NCBI GenBank assembly: GCA_030374805.1
Contig: JARGSG010000011.1
Location: 806,001-870,000 of the forward strand
Source: Gracilaria gracilis
Lineage: Eukaryota; Rhodophyta; Florideophyceae; Gracilariales; Gracilariaceae
Length of the DNA: 64,000 bases
Direction of reading: 5' to 3'
In this document: one piece after another, positions 49,311-60,244 of the stretch
Numbering within the stretch: position 1 is the first letter of the stretch
Layout of the letters: the number at the start of each line of letters is the position of its first letter
Translations under genes and position numbers: made by a program
The notes under the pieces: generated by a model
Database searches by the model: none
What the model was told of the DNA's origin: nothing
The model's input: only the letters and a program-made list of their open reading frames with translations

Positions 49311-50079
49311 TGTGTACAACCTGATGAGGTTGAATCCATTGTATGTGTATATAAACGAACAGGGACTCATACTGTAGATAACTTAAACTGGATGAACGTG
49401 ATCATCACATGATGTTGGTGTATGACCAGGCAATATAGATCACATCGTCGGCAGATACTGGTAGACAGTCGTCGTTTCTGTTCACCTGGTTGTGGCTTAA
49501 CTACGTGCTGCGTAGTATTAGTATCTAACTTACCAGTAGGTTGTTCACCCCGCGACTGTTCTGTTATTCGGGCCCGTGTCTGTGTTCTTTTCAGTGTCAA
49601 CTGACGGGCCAGATGGATGAAGTTACCAAGCGCGACCAACTTCCGCCCCTCGGTCTTTGTACAAACGCGAAGCACCATCTCTAACGTGCTTTTAGAGTTA
49701 AAGAGAAAAAATTGACCCTAGTTAAACTCGCAAGAGTGCGTACACGAAACTCTTTCAAACTTCCTCCCCTTTCTCCGTACGTGGTAAGATGCAAGCTTAA
49801 AGTAAATACCGGCTCACAACATGAGACAAGCAGTCTGTTAGCCTCACAATATTTAAACGGTGCGTTTATGGTATTCACCAACTCATGAAGTTGACACGTT
49901 GTCTTTTGAGGCAGACAAGGGTGGTAACCACCTCCACAGGTCTGTGGTTTGTTTCGTATTATAAGCTGTGAATCATACCAACGTCTGCGAAATGCAAGGC
50001 GTGCTTACACTCTCGAGTGGGATAAGAGCGCTACCGTTGGTAGGCGCGCCAGTTAAACTTCTATGGGCCGGAATGGTGA

Positions 50080-50108
50080 CAAACAGCCGTCATGGTGACG
50101 GCTGTTTG
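50080..50108. repeat. Strong stem-loop, 13-bp perfect stem, 3-nt loop
   Basis: CAAACAGCCGTCA, loop TGG, TGACGGCTGTTTG. The arms are exact complements. It is followed after a few bases by an A-run (GAGAAAAAAAG). It is intergenic and far from any recognised ORF. Confidence 0.7.
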
Positions 50109-50967
50109 GAGAAAAAAAGTGGTACTGTACCTCGCGCTCTGGAAATACAACAACTTCTTCAACCTTACGTCGCCAACATGCGTAGGTATATGATGGATAA
50201 GGCAACACCCGCGATCGTGTTATGGAGGAGTAGGCAAACCTCTGGAGGTGTTTTGCCGCCAATCTCAAACGTTCGAGTGGGCGGCCAGGCAGAAAGGTTG
50301 TGGCGACCGCTATAGCTGTCTCGGCGGCCAAACTGTGCATTTTTTCTCTCTCTCTCTCTCTCTCAACTGTGCATTTTCAACCGTCTACGAGAATCGCGCT
50401 CACAAGATACGAGTATTGCTCTTGTGATCCTGGTTCAGCACTGATTTTGTGGATTTCATGGCTCAGCATCTTGTGCTGGAGAACACCGTAAAACGGTCAT
50501 GTCCTAGACCAGGGACGCACATCATGGCCCCACCAGATGCATTAGACGCACAGATGTCGTACAAGAGGGCAGCGTTTCAGCGATTACGCCAGCCGCATGA
50601 GAAAGGAAATGCTTGCACGTCCTGACTGGCTGAAGGTGAGCACTTTGATCACTGCTCAGCCATGTAATACCAATCGGCTCCGGTAGTCGCCCGTACGACA
50701 GCTCGTTCTTCATTTCTTTTTCTCTGTGTACTATTGTATCATGATTCATTTCTGTTTGGCATGCTTGTGCTCCAGTTTTCTGGTATCGCGAGTTGCTGCT
50801 CAGCTTTGTGGGGCAACGGTGCGGATGTTGTAAATATTTCTTGGCTGAATCGCTATTCTACGTATTCAAAGTTTGTTGTTGTCACTGTTTATTATCTGTA
50901 TGAGCGCATAAGCCTAATCAGCACTAAATGTGGAACGCTTCTGATGAAAGAAGCGTGTACGTCTTAT

Positions 50968-51300
50968 TCCTCCTATCGCGTGGAATTTGCCAACGACCCT
51001 CAATCACTATCAATGCTTCCTTGAAGACTCAGCAGCAGAGTGCAAAATTCTTCTTCTTCTTCTCTACGGTGGTGCTGAGTTCCCGTTCCAAAACTCAGGG
51101 AGAATTACTCATCCACGTAGCTCTCTCTCTCTCTCTCTCCAACAAGGCCAAAAACAACTACCAATTTGAAGTCGCGTTAAGTTCACAGAGCTACTAAAGC
51201 TATACTAAGAAGGCGTAGGCTTAAAGTTGTTATCAGTCTATTCCTTGTATCATGTGGAGTTTGCTAACGACCTGGGAGATTGTCCCAATCACCTACAAAG
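50968..51300 (-). repeat. Diverged copies of the 41.5-kb repeat family
   Basis: TATCGCGTGGAATTTGCCAA (about 50974) and TATCATGTGGAGTTTGCTAA (about 51246) align with each other and with the reverse complement of 41562-41590. Between them is TTCTTCTTCTTCTCTACGGT, the complement of the GAA-rich tail. Confidence 0.5.
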
Positions 51301-54300
51301 CTTTCCTTTAAACTCGAGCTTCTATGTAGTTATACACAGAAAGCATGGTCTGCAAGGTGTTCTGGGCCTGTTGCTCCAATGTTCCCCTCCACTTGTATCT
51401 CTTCATTCACACTCTTGAGAGCTTATAAGCTCCTTCCGCATGCTCCTATGAGTAGGGCCCAGTGTGTAACTTACATTTTGAGCAGGGGCGTATTTGTGAC
51501 TGCTTTTTTCTCACGGTTCAAAGTCAGATAGTCAAGCCATTTCACGATAGTCACTCCCAAAGTAGTCACAAAGTAGTCATATCATTTTTGATGCTGTTTG
51601 ACGACCTTGACGACGTTTGCTTTGGCATGATTGCAAAACAGGTGGAAGGAAAAGACACCAGAGTTGAGTATGGCAATTTGTGGAGGGGCTTTCAAAGAAA
51701 GGAGCACAGTCTTGGATGATGAACGGCGGCCAGTTGGAACAGAAATCTGATATAATGAAGAAGTGAACGGATCATCTCACGGCGCATATTGTCCGTACGT
51801 ACGGTGGCTTCAGAAGATTGTAGACATTTGTGACTACCTTGACTACTGTTTTTGACTACTGCTACTATAGCAGTACAGAGTAGTCAGTCCGTCAAAGTCA
51901 TGAACTTTTTCGCCGTAATCAGTCAGACATGAATACGGCCCTGGTTTTGAGCATTATCCTTTCAGGGAGATAAGCACGGTGCATGAGAACGTCATACGTG
52001 CTATTTAGCGTATGTTCTGTACATTGGCCTCTCCAACCTAGCCATGAAGGCTAGCGCTACGTCTGAGAAGATAGATTTCTACATACTTCTGTAGAGAATT
52101 GTCGCTGGCTTGTATTCCCGCCAAACGGTAGGACGGCTGGCACGCAATAGTCTACAGTGGAGGCTGACGTTGTGCCGACGGGACGCTTCACCCCTTCTCT
52201 CTCTCATTTATGAAACGCGTACGTGAATTACTCGTACGCGGGGGTATGCTAAGAACCCCAACAACCTATAACACTTATCTCTACACCGTAGCCACAAACC
52301 ACAAATCAGTAGCCGTGCTACACTCACGGGGCTATAATATGGTACAAAGAAAGTATTAGGTACCTAAGGTGTTTTCGACCGCAGAAGCGTTTCGTTTGCG
52401 ACGATAATCGCCTTCTTCTTCACTGAACCTCTCCATTCAACCTCTAGAGCTCGCCGCGTAAGGTGTACACCACGACAAGGCGCTTCGCATGTACCGCTTT
52501 TGTCGCCAAAGAAACCATTGACGACGTCCTTTCCACCCAACCCCTATATCATCGGCGAGATCAGGTAAAAGAACCGGCGCGTAGCCTGCGTCATCTTCCG
52601 ACCCAAGCGTAGTCCATCCCAGAAAACCCTGGAAAAGCCCTGTCCAGAGGCTCCATTGAAGCTCTTCGTTCGAGGGAAAAAATTCAGGGAAAGGGCGGTT
52701 GGATCTTCTTCCGAAAACAGGCTCGTGACCGACTGCGTGCGTGCAGTTAGACGGGGGCCTTTTCACGACGTACCACCCAGGTCTGCGACGGCGACCAGCA
52801 AGCTGACCGATCGCTTGGGCGAGTTTAACGACCTCCCGGGTCGCTTCACCCCTTCAAATAGGCGGTAGGGGCGTCCTCAGTTCGAGGGGTATCGAGGGAA
52901 GAGAGTAAAGTTAACTAAGGTTGTTTCACAGTGAATAACGCCGATGTCCGCATTATCGAAGAAGAGAAGTAGCTTTTGCAATGGATTTGGTTGGCAAGAA
53001 CATTTCTATCATAAACTAAAAAGTTTCCCTGAGAAAAAGAGCAGCATAGTTCAGGCTTCTTTATTCACACCTAAGGGGAAAGCAAAACGGTGACTACAGG
53101 ATCCCGCTGTTTAGACAAAGGGAGTTCTCAACAGTGCAAGAAAATTGCACTGTCGCTGGTTTTGTTCTTCAGTGGATATACGGCTTATTATACGCCGTCG
53201 CTTCAACAGTTTGATTCGATTCTGATTGGGAAAAGACTGCTTTGTGAATGTAGGCCCATTGCTCTGAATCACGTGGATCACTACACAACATCGATGCCAA
53301 AGAGGACGCCATCATAGATATTGTGTTTGCCCCTTCGTTGCGAAAGATATAGACTCTTGTGTAGCTCAACTTTTCATTTAGTGGCCTCAAAGGGATTCGA
53401 CTTGCTTTGTAAGAGGGTAATTATTTGATAGGAAACGCTGTGTGCCGCGTGCTAATAAGATGCACTTCGTAGATGTGAGAGAGTTTTAGAAACCCCTGTT
53501 GTATCCGGCTGGAGGTGTTGAAGCACTGATAGTGTCTGCGACCTGCAGCTCGTTGACACTACACATGGTATGGAATTCACCTGCGAATATGTTGATCCAT
53601 AATAGATCATCCCTTTAGATTATAGCCGAAGAGCTGAGAGCGTTCAAAGAAAATAACACACCGGAGTGAAGAGCAACCGAACGACATCTATTTCCCCGCA
53701 AGCATAATGTAGACTGTGAGTCATGGTGACAATAACAAATACAGTGGTAAGCAGGACCCCTACAGTAGATACTTCACCTAGAGGAGATCTCATGTGAAAG
53801 CCTGAAGCAGAATGACATTGACTAGTTCCCGTTCTCTCGTCGAAGCACCTCGAGAGGTGAAAAGTGGACCTTGTGAAGGCATACGCAAAAGAAGGGAAGG
53901 GTAGCCAAACAGCTTTCTCTTATGAAAGTTTTATAGAAGGAAGAAGCAATGTTCCACTGTTTTTTTTTTCTATTCATAGATTCGTGGAGCACAAGCAAGC
54001 TCATGAGGAACGTCTCCACGTTCCTCGTGTGCAACAACTTCAGCCAACGTGTGCTTTGACAAACATAAAGTAGTTCAATCATTCAGTGTTCACGTGGTAG
54101 AATGCCACGCACTACAAAGTTACCTTAATGATGAGACTAGCTTCAACGAGGTGAGGTCGCAACAACTCCGAGACCAATGCCATGTGCGGATAGATTTGTT
54201 GGGCGAAGGCGCGGACAAAGAGTTAAAACGCCTTGGTTTGCGAGGCAAACAGTGTATCACAAGGTAGTTTCTCTCTCTGTTTGTAGGCACGCTGCTTTTC

Positions 54301-55268
54301 TACAAATACCTTGGAAGGTAAGAGCCGTAAGGGGTTGTGGCTCTTTGAAGGAGACGCTCTTCAACAGACTGCTTTACGTATTCCCCCAGGAGTTGTTGAG
54401 TGCTCCACGTTTCTGGCTGCAGTGTGAACTTATGTTTTAGGGACGAAGGGGGAGATGTAACTCGAGACCACTTTGGAGCTAAGCGGGAGGCATATGCAGC
54501 AATAAGATGTCAAACGTGTGTCGTACCCCTTGTGTACTGGTTCGAAGTGTCACACGCTCGTGCAAGGTGCCGCTTTTACCGAATCGATACATACGGCTCC
54601 TCGAACGGCCTCACTTGTATGTACCGAAATTGGGCACCTACGAAGACGGTACTTGCGGTTGTTCCACCAACGTGCCTTGCTACTTTTTCGTGTGCTAGTC
54701 TAGATATCCATAGCGCCAAGTAATGTTCCGCACTCCGCAGGCACCTTCAAAGAAGGTTCGGGAATTGCTCGTACGCCAAACACTTGTCAGCTTTCCAAAA
54801 AAAGGCGCGCGGCTGCTTTAATCGTGCTCTCTCAAGACGATTATACAGTGCTGTATCCATACTCGTATTTTGTGCGCGACTCACAACGGGCGCACTCAAA
54901 CACATGCCAGTAGTGGAAGAAACCATGGAACGAAGCTATCTACCACTTCATGCTAGCGGTTTCTGTCTTCGTCAACGATAGGCGTGCGGAAGAGCCACCT
55001 TAGTTTTTGGTCGCCAGACATCCTTACTCCTCTCATGACTTGGAGTGGCTTCCAGTGCGTGTTTACATTGACTCATATCAGCCGTTGAGTCTTTTTATAC
55101 AGCAGTGCGACGCTCGGTGAATGAGATGGGAGCATCATCAATCGAACGACAATGCCTGTCGTTTTGATTTCATCGTATCTTGGTCACCTCGCTCTACCAA
55201 TTGCTAACGCTTGGAATACTCTTTACAATCCCCCCTTTCACAACGAGCCGCACATCAACAAGTAGAAC

Positions 55269-55637
55269 ATGAGCGGTACAAAGGCGCATTACCCAACACC
55301 ATGGTTTCCAGACGAAGGCAATTCCCCAGCCAACTTGAATTCGCTGCTGTTCGCAAGAAGACGTGCCCGGTTTGTGGATGACTTTGAAATCACGCACGCA
55401 CGATATACAGAGGTGATGGAGCTACAAGAAGATTCATTTCTGACATTTTCAGTTGGTAACATGGATAAGAGGAACTTTTCAATGCTTAATCCATCAAGAA
55501 TGTACCGGGCTACGACAAAGCCGCCACCACCTCCTCCTCAACAAAGCGCAAAGAAGTCGTTTCGATGGTGGAAGAGAAGTGTCGCTTCGACGCAAGCTTT
55601 GCTGGCTCCGTGGAAAAAATGCTTCTACTACTATTAA
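55269..55637 (+). CDS. Small hypothetical ORF, convergent with MED18
   Basis: 122 codons from an ATG at 55269. The product is basic overall with a proline run (KPPPPPPQQSAKKSFRWWKR) and no known domain, signal peptide or transmembrane segment. Its stop codon overlaps the end of the MED18 ORF by 4 bp. It could be a real small protein or a chance frame. Confidence 0.3.
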   Translation: MSGTKAHYPTPWFPDEGNSPANLNSLLFARRRARFVDDFEITHARYTEVMELQEDSFLTFSVGNMDKRNFSMLNPSRMYRATTKPPPPPPQQSAKKSFRWWKRSVASTQALLAPWKKCFYYY

Positions 55638-56317
55638 GGGCGTGACACTGGCCTCGGCTGTGGCGATAATCGTCGTCTCGGAGACAGCTTTGGTTGAGGA
55701 GGAGAATGTATGTGAATATATGGCGACAAGTGATGTACAAAAGCTTGCAGTTCTTCCGGAGAAGCGGTTTGTTCGGAGATTAGCTCAATGACAGCGTGGT
55801 TGTTTTCTGGTGGTACTAAAGGCGTAGTAGACGCAATATCATGTCGCTTCTCAAACTTTTCAATGGTAAAGATATCAATAATGATACCATTTCTAGTACG
55901 AAAGCGGAGTCCCCTCCTCATATACTCGAACGCAAACACGCATCCAAGCAACGACAGAAAGGCATCAGCCTCCGGTCCAATGTCGACCAGCGAAACGGTT
56001 CGGCTCTCGCAAGGCGCGGGCACACGTCTATCCTTGGCGCCAAAGTACATGAGCGTGTGTCGCATGGCGTTTGGCGAAGGCGGCAAATGAGTACGCAGGC
56101 GCACGGAAGCCTTGGGCGCCTTGGCGTCCGGCGTGGAGTTGTACACGCGGTCCCATTCGCGAAAGTCGCCCAGTTGCCCCTTCTCCGGGCACAGACACTT
56201 GACGAGGAAGATGAGCGGCTTGGCGTTGATGAGCGGCAGCGTGCCGCGAATGAGCGTGCGCGTGACGGCGGAAGCGTCGTCGTGGCGGTCGGGCGCGGGT
56301 GCGACGGCGCCGATCAT
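55634..56317 (-). CDS. MED18: Mediator complex subunit 18
   Basis: 227 residues from the ATG at 56317, close to the 200-220 typical of the family; a longer frame to 56671 runs through the promoter of the divergent p24 gene and is rejected. The N-terminal strand (TLIRGTLPLINAKPLIFLVK) and the C-terminal part (FLSLLGCVFAFEYMRRGLRF, RNGIIIDIFTI, HAVIELISEQ, FVHHLSPYIHI) follow the MED18 two-sheet fold: an 'EY-x(3)-G-x-x-F' hairpin, then an I-x-I-F strand, and a closing 'L-x-P-x-(V/I)-H' segment. MED18 sits in the Mediator head module with MED20 and contacts Pol II. It ends near the small ORF at 55269, with which it is convergent. Confidence 0.78.
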   Translation of the reverse strand: MIGAVAPAPDRHDDASAVTRTLIRGTLPLINAKPLIFLVKCLCPEKGQLGDFREWDRVYNSTPDAKAPKASVRLRTHLPPSPNAMRHTLMYFGAKDRRVPAPCESRTVSLVDIGPEADAFLSLLGCVFAFEYMRRGLRFRTRNGIIIDIFTIEKFEKRHDIASTTPLVPPENNHAVIELISEQTASPEELQAFVHHLSPYIHIHSPPQPKLSPRRRLSPQPRPVSRP

Positions 56318-56573
56318 GTCGACGCGGCGGGACTGAGGCGTTGGCGGCGCTGGTCGGGATCGCAAGCGGCACAGCAGTCGCGCGTGCGCGTTTATGTGAA
56401 GGACGGACTGCCCACCTTGGGCACCGCCACAAAATGGCACGCTGGTAGCTGGACGTGGATTGCAAATCGTACGGAGTCGTTCCGAATAGATGCAGCCGCA
56501 GTTCCGCACGCGCGACGTCCCACCTGCCTCACCCGCCCACCCACAGCTGCGCGAACGCCGCCGTCCGCTCCGT
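56318..56573. promoter_or_regulatory. Compact divergent promoter, MED18 / p24
   Basis: 256 bp between two ATG codons on opposite strands. GC-rich; no TATA box is evident. Confidence 0.5.
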
Positions 56574-57449
56574 ATGGCGCCCCGCCGCTTGTCCGCCGGC
56601 TGGCTATGTGTGCTGCTCGTCGTACTGTCGGTGGTACCGCGGCGCGCCCGCGCAGAGCCGGAGAGCATCATGTTTCACCTGTCTCGCGGCGCGACGCAGT
56701 GCTTCACCATGAACGCCAAGGTCGGCTCCAAGATACATGGTGAGATCCGCGTGGCGCTTGGGAGCGGCCATATGGACGTGGGCTACTTCCTGTTGATTGG
56801 CGTCACCAATGATATGCTGGCAGGAAAGAATGATATTGAGCATGAGACGTTTTCGGTCGTGGCCCCTGGTGGGCCGCATCATGGCCATGATGAACATTCT
56901 ACCCCGGCTGAATATAAGCTGTGCGTGTACAACAGGGCGCCGGTCAACAGCGCGCAGGACTACCGTGTGATTCACGTTACGTTTGCGGCCGATTCCGGCG
57001 CCGATGAGTTTGAGGATGAGAGAGGGCCGCTTGAGGGGCTGGCTACTGGCTCTAATGTCAAGCAGATTGAAAACACCATTCGACATATCCAGAGCACCGT
57101 CGACGCCGTCATGGACGAGATAGATTCCATAAGAATTCGCGAGGGGGACATGTTTACCACCACTGACAGAATGGCCTTCCAAATGACTCTCATGGGTATC
57201 ATAGCCTGTGCCGCCATCTTGCTGGCCGGGTTGCTTCAAGTCATGCAGACCAAAACAGAACTGGTCAAACATGCTGACCGTTTGTTGGATGCCTCCACGC
57301 AAATGTCCAGGGAGGGCAGCAAGAAAATGAGCAGGCAAGGCAGTTTTGTCATGCCTGCCGTTCCTAACATGTCACGTCTTACCAGTCTAACTAGCAAACA
57401 CGTTTTACCACAACATGGTTCCGCCCACGCCGCCCCAAAGAAGAGGTAG
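56574..57449 (+). CDS. p24 (emp24/gp25L) family cargo receptor with an extended cytosolic tail
   Basis: 291 residues from the ATG at 56574. Signal peptide about 1-27 (LCVLLVVLSVVPRRARA). The GOLD domain (28-140) has the two conserved cysteines (43 in TQCF, 117 in KLCVYN) that form a disulfide. A coiled coil follows (about 160-190), then a transmembrane helix (about 204-224, MTLMGIIACAAILLAGLLQV). p24 proteins cycle between ER and Golgi in COPI/COPII vesicles and select cargo such as GPI-anchored proteins. Most have tails of 10-20 residues; this one has about 67, Ser/Arg-rich (MSREGSKKMSRQGSF) and ending PKKR rather than a standard KKxx. Confidence 0.88.
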   Translation: MAPRRLSAGWLCVLLVVLSVVPRRARAEPESIMFHLSRGATQCFTMNAKVGSKIHGEIRVALGSGHMDVGYFLLIGVTNDMLAGKNDIEHETFSVVAPGGPHHGHDEHSTPAEYKLCVYNRAPVNSAQDYRVIHVTFAADSGADEFEDERGPLEGLATGSNVKQIENTIRHIQSTVDAVMDEIDSIRIREGDMFTTTDRMAFQMTLMGIIACAAILLAGLLQVMQTKTELVKHADRLLDASTQMSREGSKKMSRQGSFVMPAVPNMSRLTSLTSKHVLPQHGSAHAAPKKR

Positions 57450-57948
57450 TCGCCGTTGTTTGCGCCAAACGCTCATTGTGTGAATAAGGCCCGACGTGCT
57501 GACACCGTCTGATTTCGAACGCGGCAGTGCGCTTGTTTGATACCACGCAAGTGGCATGTGCTAAGATATGTTTTACTCCCCAACCCCAAGCAGATGCTCG
57601 GGTTGGAGTTGATCTCAAAGCGTATAGATGCACATATTTTGCAACGAAGGGGATAACGTTCTAGATAGAGTTAACATGTCTTCAAAAAAACTACTAAGGT
57701 TCTGCACTGACTTCGTGTTGATCAAAGTGCAGCAGCATTTGGTCTTGTTGGCGAAAACAGTTTCAATGTGGTCTCGATGTACAGGCCATTTGCGTCTTGC
57801 ATCGACTGTGCGACGGTTGAAGGCTACGTGCCCAGGGTGTTGATTCCCATCGAATGCCTCTTTCGTCTTCCATCTATCCACAGATGCGATGAAGGGGATT
57901 GCGCCTTTCTTTGTCCAATAAATACCACTTATGGAACCCCTACATATC
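57450..57948. other. Spacer before the 5S rRNA gene
   Basis: No gene seen. Near its end is AATAAATA (57917-57924), 25-32 bp upstream of the 5S start, the position of the TATA-like element of plant 5S genes. Confidence 0.45.
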
Positions 57949-58068
57949 ACATTCGGCCATATCAAGTTGACATGCGCCGCATCCCATCCCGAACTGCGAA
58001 GCTAAGCCACTTTGAGCTGGGCTAGTACTGACATGAGGGATCGGTCTGGAATCCCCAGTGCCGGATGT
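57949..58068 (+). rRNA. rrn5: 5S ribosomal RNA
   Basis: 120 nt. The 5' end ACATTCGGCC pairs with the 3' end GCCGGATGT to close helix I. The loop A/helix III region (CCCATCCCGAACTGCGAAGC) and internal promoter are standard: box A AAGCTAAGCC, and the box C region from AGTACTGACATGAGGGATCG. A run of ten T follows directly (58068-58077) and is the Pol III terminator. Only one copy is present, between two protein-coding genes. Confidence 0.93.
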
Positions 58069-58077
58069 TTTTTTTTT
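58068..58077 (+). terminator. Pol III oligo-T terminator of 5S rRNA
   Basis: A run of ten T immediately at the 3' end of the 5S gene; four or more T end Pol III transcription. Confidence 0.85.
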
Positions 58078-58420
58078 CGCATGCACAACTCTCTTTGGGA
58101 CATCGTGGACACTGGGTAGAACGCTAAAACGCCATCCCCGAAGCTAAAATAACAAGGGTAGAACGAACGAACGAAGTGACAGCTTCACACTTGAACAATA
58201 TATACTTCTGCTGCGGTATTTCTCTTTTATTGGTAGGGCAATTCCATTCGTTGAAGAACGGCTCGTGTACAGAACGATCATCCTGTGGCGAAATCTAACT
58301 TGCCTTTCGCTTTGGCATACAGTTTCGCATTGCAAGCTTTCGAACAAACTCTCGAACCCACTCTTCTTCATTGAGATTTGTGAGCCTGAAAATAGGCGTT
58401 TCAACTACGATCGGAGCACC
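58078..58420. other. Upstream region of SDHAF2
   Basis: The frame of the next gene opens from 58265, but this part has no family similarity and is taken as leader. No other gene seen. Confidence 0.45.
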
Positions 58421-58846
58421 ATGCAGCGACTTTCGGCCATTCAAAATTGCTGCTCACATCTGAAGATCTTCTCCAAAACCTCATTCACGGTACGGAGTCT
58501 CGCTACAGGTGTGAAACAATGGCAAGCTGAGCACCTACGTGCACCACAGGGAGGCGCACAGATTCCTGATCACGTTTCGATGCGGCAAAGACGAATTATA
58601 TATCGGAGCAAACAAAGAGGTTGGCTGGAGCTTGATATCCTCTTTGGCAACTGGGCTGCGAAGCACGTACCGCTGATGAATGAGGACGAAAAGCTGACTA
58701 TGACTGAGGACTTGTTAGATGCTGATACACCTGATGTTCTCAAATGGGTACTGGGACAGAAGGATCCTCCCGTTCAGTTCCAGAACGAGATTATGGACAG
58801 TTTGAGAGAGTATGCTTTGGGTGATGGTCATGTGAATGAACGTTGA
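58421..58846 (+). CDS. SDHAF2: Succinate dehydrogenase assembly factor 2 (flavinator)
   Basis: 141 residues from the ATG at 58421. Residues 1-30 are Arg/Ser/Leu-rich without acids (KIFSKTSFTVRSLATG), a mitochondrial presequence. The conserved core is RRIIYRSKQRGWLELDILFG (57-76), with the RGxxE motif typical of SDHAF2/Sdh5/SdhE, and then helices containing DLLDADTPDVLKWVLG. The family helps FAD attach covalently to SDHA in complex II of the matrix. Length fits the family. The frame upstream of this ATG is not conserved. Confidence 0.92.
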   Translation: MQRLSAIQNCCSHLKIFSKTSFTVRSLATGVKQWQAEHLRAPQGGAQIPDHVSMRQRRIIYRSKQRGWLELDILFGNWAAKHVPLMNEDEKLTMTEDLLDADTPDVLKWVLGQKDPPVQFQNEIMDSLREYALGDGHVNER

Positions 58847-59581
58847 TAACAACGCCCCATACGATTTCTTTCAAACCATTGATAAACATCTACTGCCAAG
58901 TTTAATGAATGGACCACAGCACCGATCCCCGGGTTGCCATGATCTGAGAGATCGGCTTTTTTATGCCTTGCGTATGAAAGAGTTTGTCATCCTCGAATGT
59001 GTGGTTTTGTTATCAATACGGCGTTAAGACAGCAGTTTTGCGGCATTCAGATTGCGGAACGTGATGTGCATGCAAGCAGTTGACATCGCATTAAACCATT
59101 TTGTTCGCCACATATGAGTCAAATTTACTCTGCCATATGCGGCGAGGGGAACTTCAATTGGAAACATTTGTGAGAGTGCATACATTTTTGGGCGTGTGGG
59201 AGCGAAACCCGTTCTCGGCGGATGAGCCTAGCTCCATGTCACACTACGCTCTAGGCGAACTTCATTCAAATGGGCACTAGTTGATCCTACAAAGGGTTTC
59301 GATGGTATCACACAGGGTGGTTTTCATTATTACGAAGGTAATTGTCGCCGACGGACTCTACCTCTCACAGAGGAATTATTGGAGGGAACCAAATCAAAGG
59401 CTCAAGAGTTCGTGATCACTCCCTCAAGCCATTATGTCGACCCAAGTCAAAAGAATCTGGGCCTTCAGCCGTTGTTTCTCTATCCGTCTTTTCGGTAGAT
59501 ATGCAGTATTAGTTACAACTGGGCAGATAGAGCTAGAGCGATAATCTAAGAGTTATGTTGAAACTGCTTCAAAGTCACAAG
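58847..59581. other. Convergent 3' spacer
   Basis: Between the stops of SDHAF2 (+) and the second p24 gene (-). No ORF or RNA gene recognised. Confidence 0.45.
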
Positions 59582-60244
59582 TTAGGGAATGGCCTTTCTT
59601 TGACGCAGTGTAACCTTAACTGCATCGAATTGCAAAGCACCAATGGCAATGATTATGATGCTTGTAAGGGAACTCAAGGTTACCAGATGCTTGGAAGTGG
59701 CGCTATTGTATCGGGATAAAACTGCCTCTTGTTCTTTGAGATCATCCATCTGTGTTAACACTCGATTCAAATCATCTTCAAGACTGCGAATTTTATCGTT
59801 CGTCGTTCCAATCTGATCACTTTTCAGCAGTTCAACCCGTTGTACACCTTTCCCGCCAGCTCCAAAGCGAACATTAAACGACACGCGAGTTTCGCCCTTT
59901 ATAGGCACTTGGTGCGGATGTATTTGATTCAAGAAACAGAAGCGGTATCCCTCGAGCGCAGGATTGTTATGAGTCTGTCCTGAGCCTGGGATTGTGAACT
60001 TTTGATCTGCAATCGCTGCTTTATTAGCCACGATAACTCCGCGTTCATTTGCTATGAAAACGTCAATGGCAAGTGGGTCTGCGGTGGAACTCGTGCGAAT
60101 CTCGACGTAGAGTGTGGAGCCTCGAGGAACGTGCTCCATGAAGCACTTTTTCTCACCAAAGCTCATCGCGAACTGCACTGCCCGGACAAAGTCAATTGCA
60201 ACCAACAATGCGAAAAACACAAGAATTCCATAAGAACGTCCCAT
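59582..60244 (-). CDS. p24 (emp24/gp25L) family cargo receptor, second gene
   Basis: 220 residues from the ATG at 60244, a normal p24 size; the frame extends upstream but the signal peptide starts here (MGRSYGILVFFALLVAIDFV). The GOLD domain has paired cysteines 34 (EKKCF) and 103 (YRFCFLN). A coiled coil (about 148-178, KIRSLEDDLNRVLTQMDDLK) and a transmembrane helix (about 187-205) follow, with a short basic tail (VKVTLRQRKAIP). It differs strongly from the p24 gene at 56574, so the two are probably different subfamilies and not a recent tandem duplicate. p24 proteins work as hetero-oligomers, so the two could be partners. Confidence 0.87.
   Translation of the reverse strand: MGRSYGILVFFALLVAIDFVRAVQFAMSFGEKKCFMEHVPRGSTLYVEIRTSSTADPLAIDVFIANERGVIVANKAAIADQKFTIPGSGQTHNNPALEGYRFCFLNQIHPHQVPIKGETRVSFNVRFGAGGKGVQRVELLKSDQIGTTNDKIRSLEDDLNRVLTQMDDLKEQEAVLSRYNSATSKHLVTLSSLTSIIIIAIGALQFDAVKVTLRQRKAIP

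Larger units (their letters stand above)
49311..55268. other. 6-kb gene-poor region with repeats and simple-sequence tracts
   Basis: No frame shows a known domain. Seen here: a 13-bp stem-loop at 50080-50108, (TC)n at about 50346-50363 flanked by two AACTGTGCATTTT copies, (CT)n at about 51121-51140, and diverged copies of the 41.5-kb repeat at about 50968-51060, 51238-51300 and 52223-52275. Small ORFs such as 52437..52766 (minus) have no family match. Confidence 0.5.

Noticed and set aside
56318-56671. N-terminal extension of the MED18 frame
   Set aside because: It overlaps the divergent promoter and start of the p24 gene and shows no family similarity.
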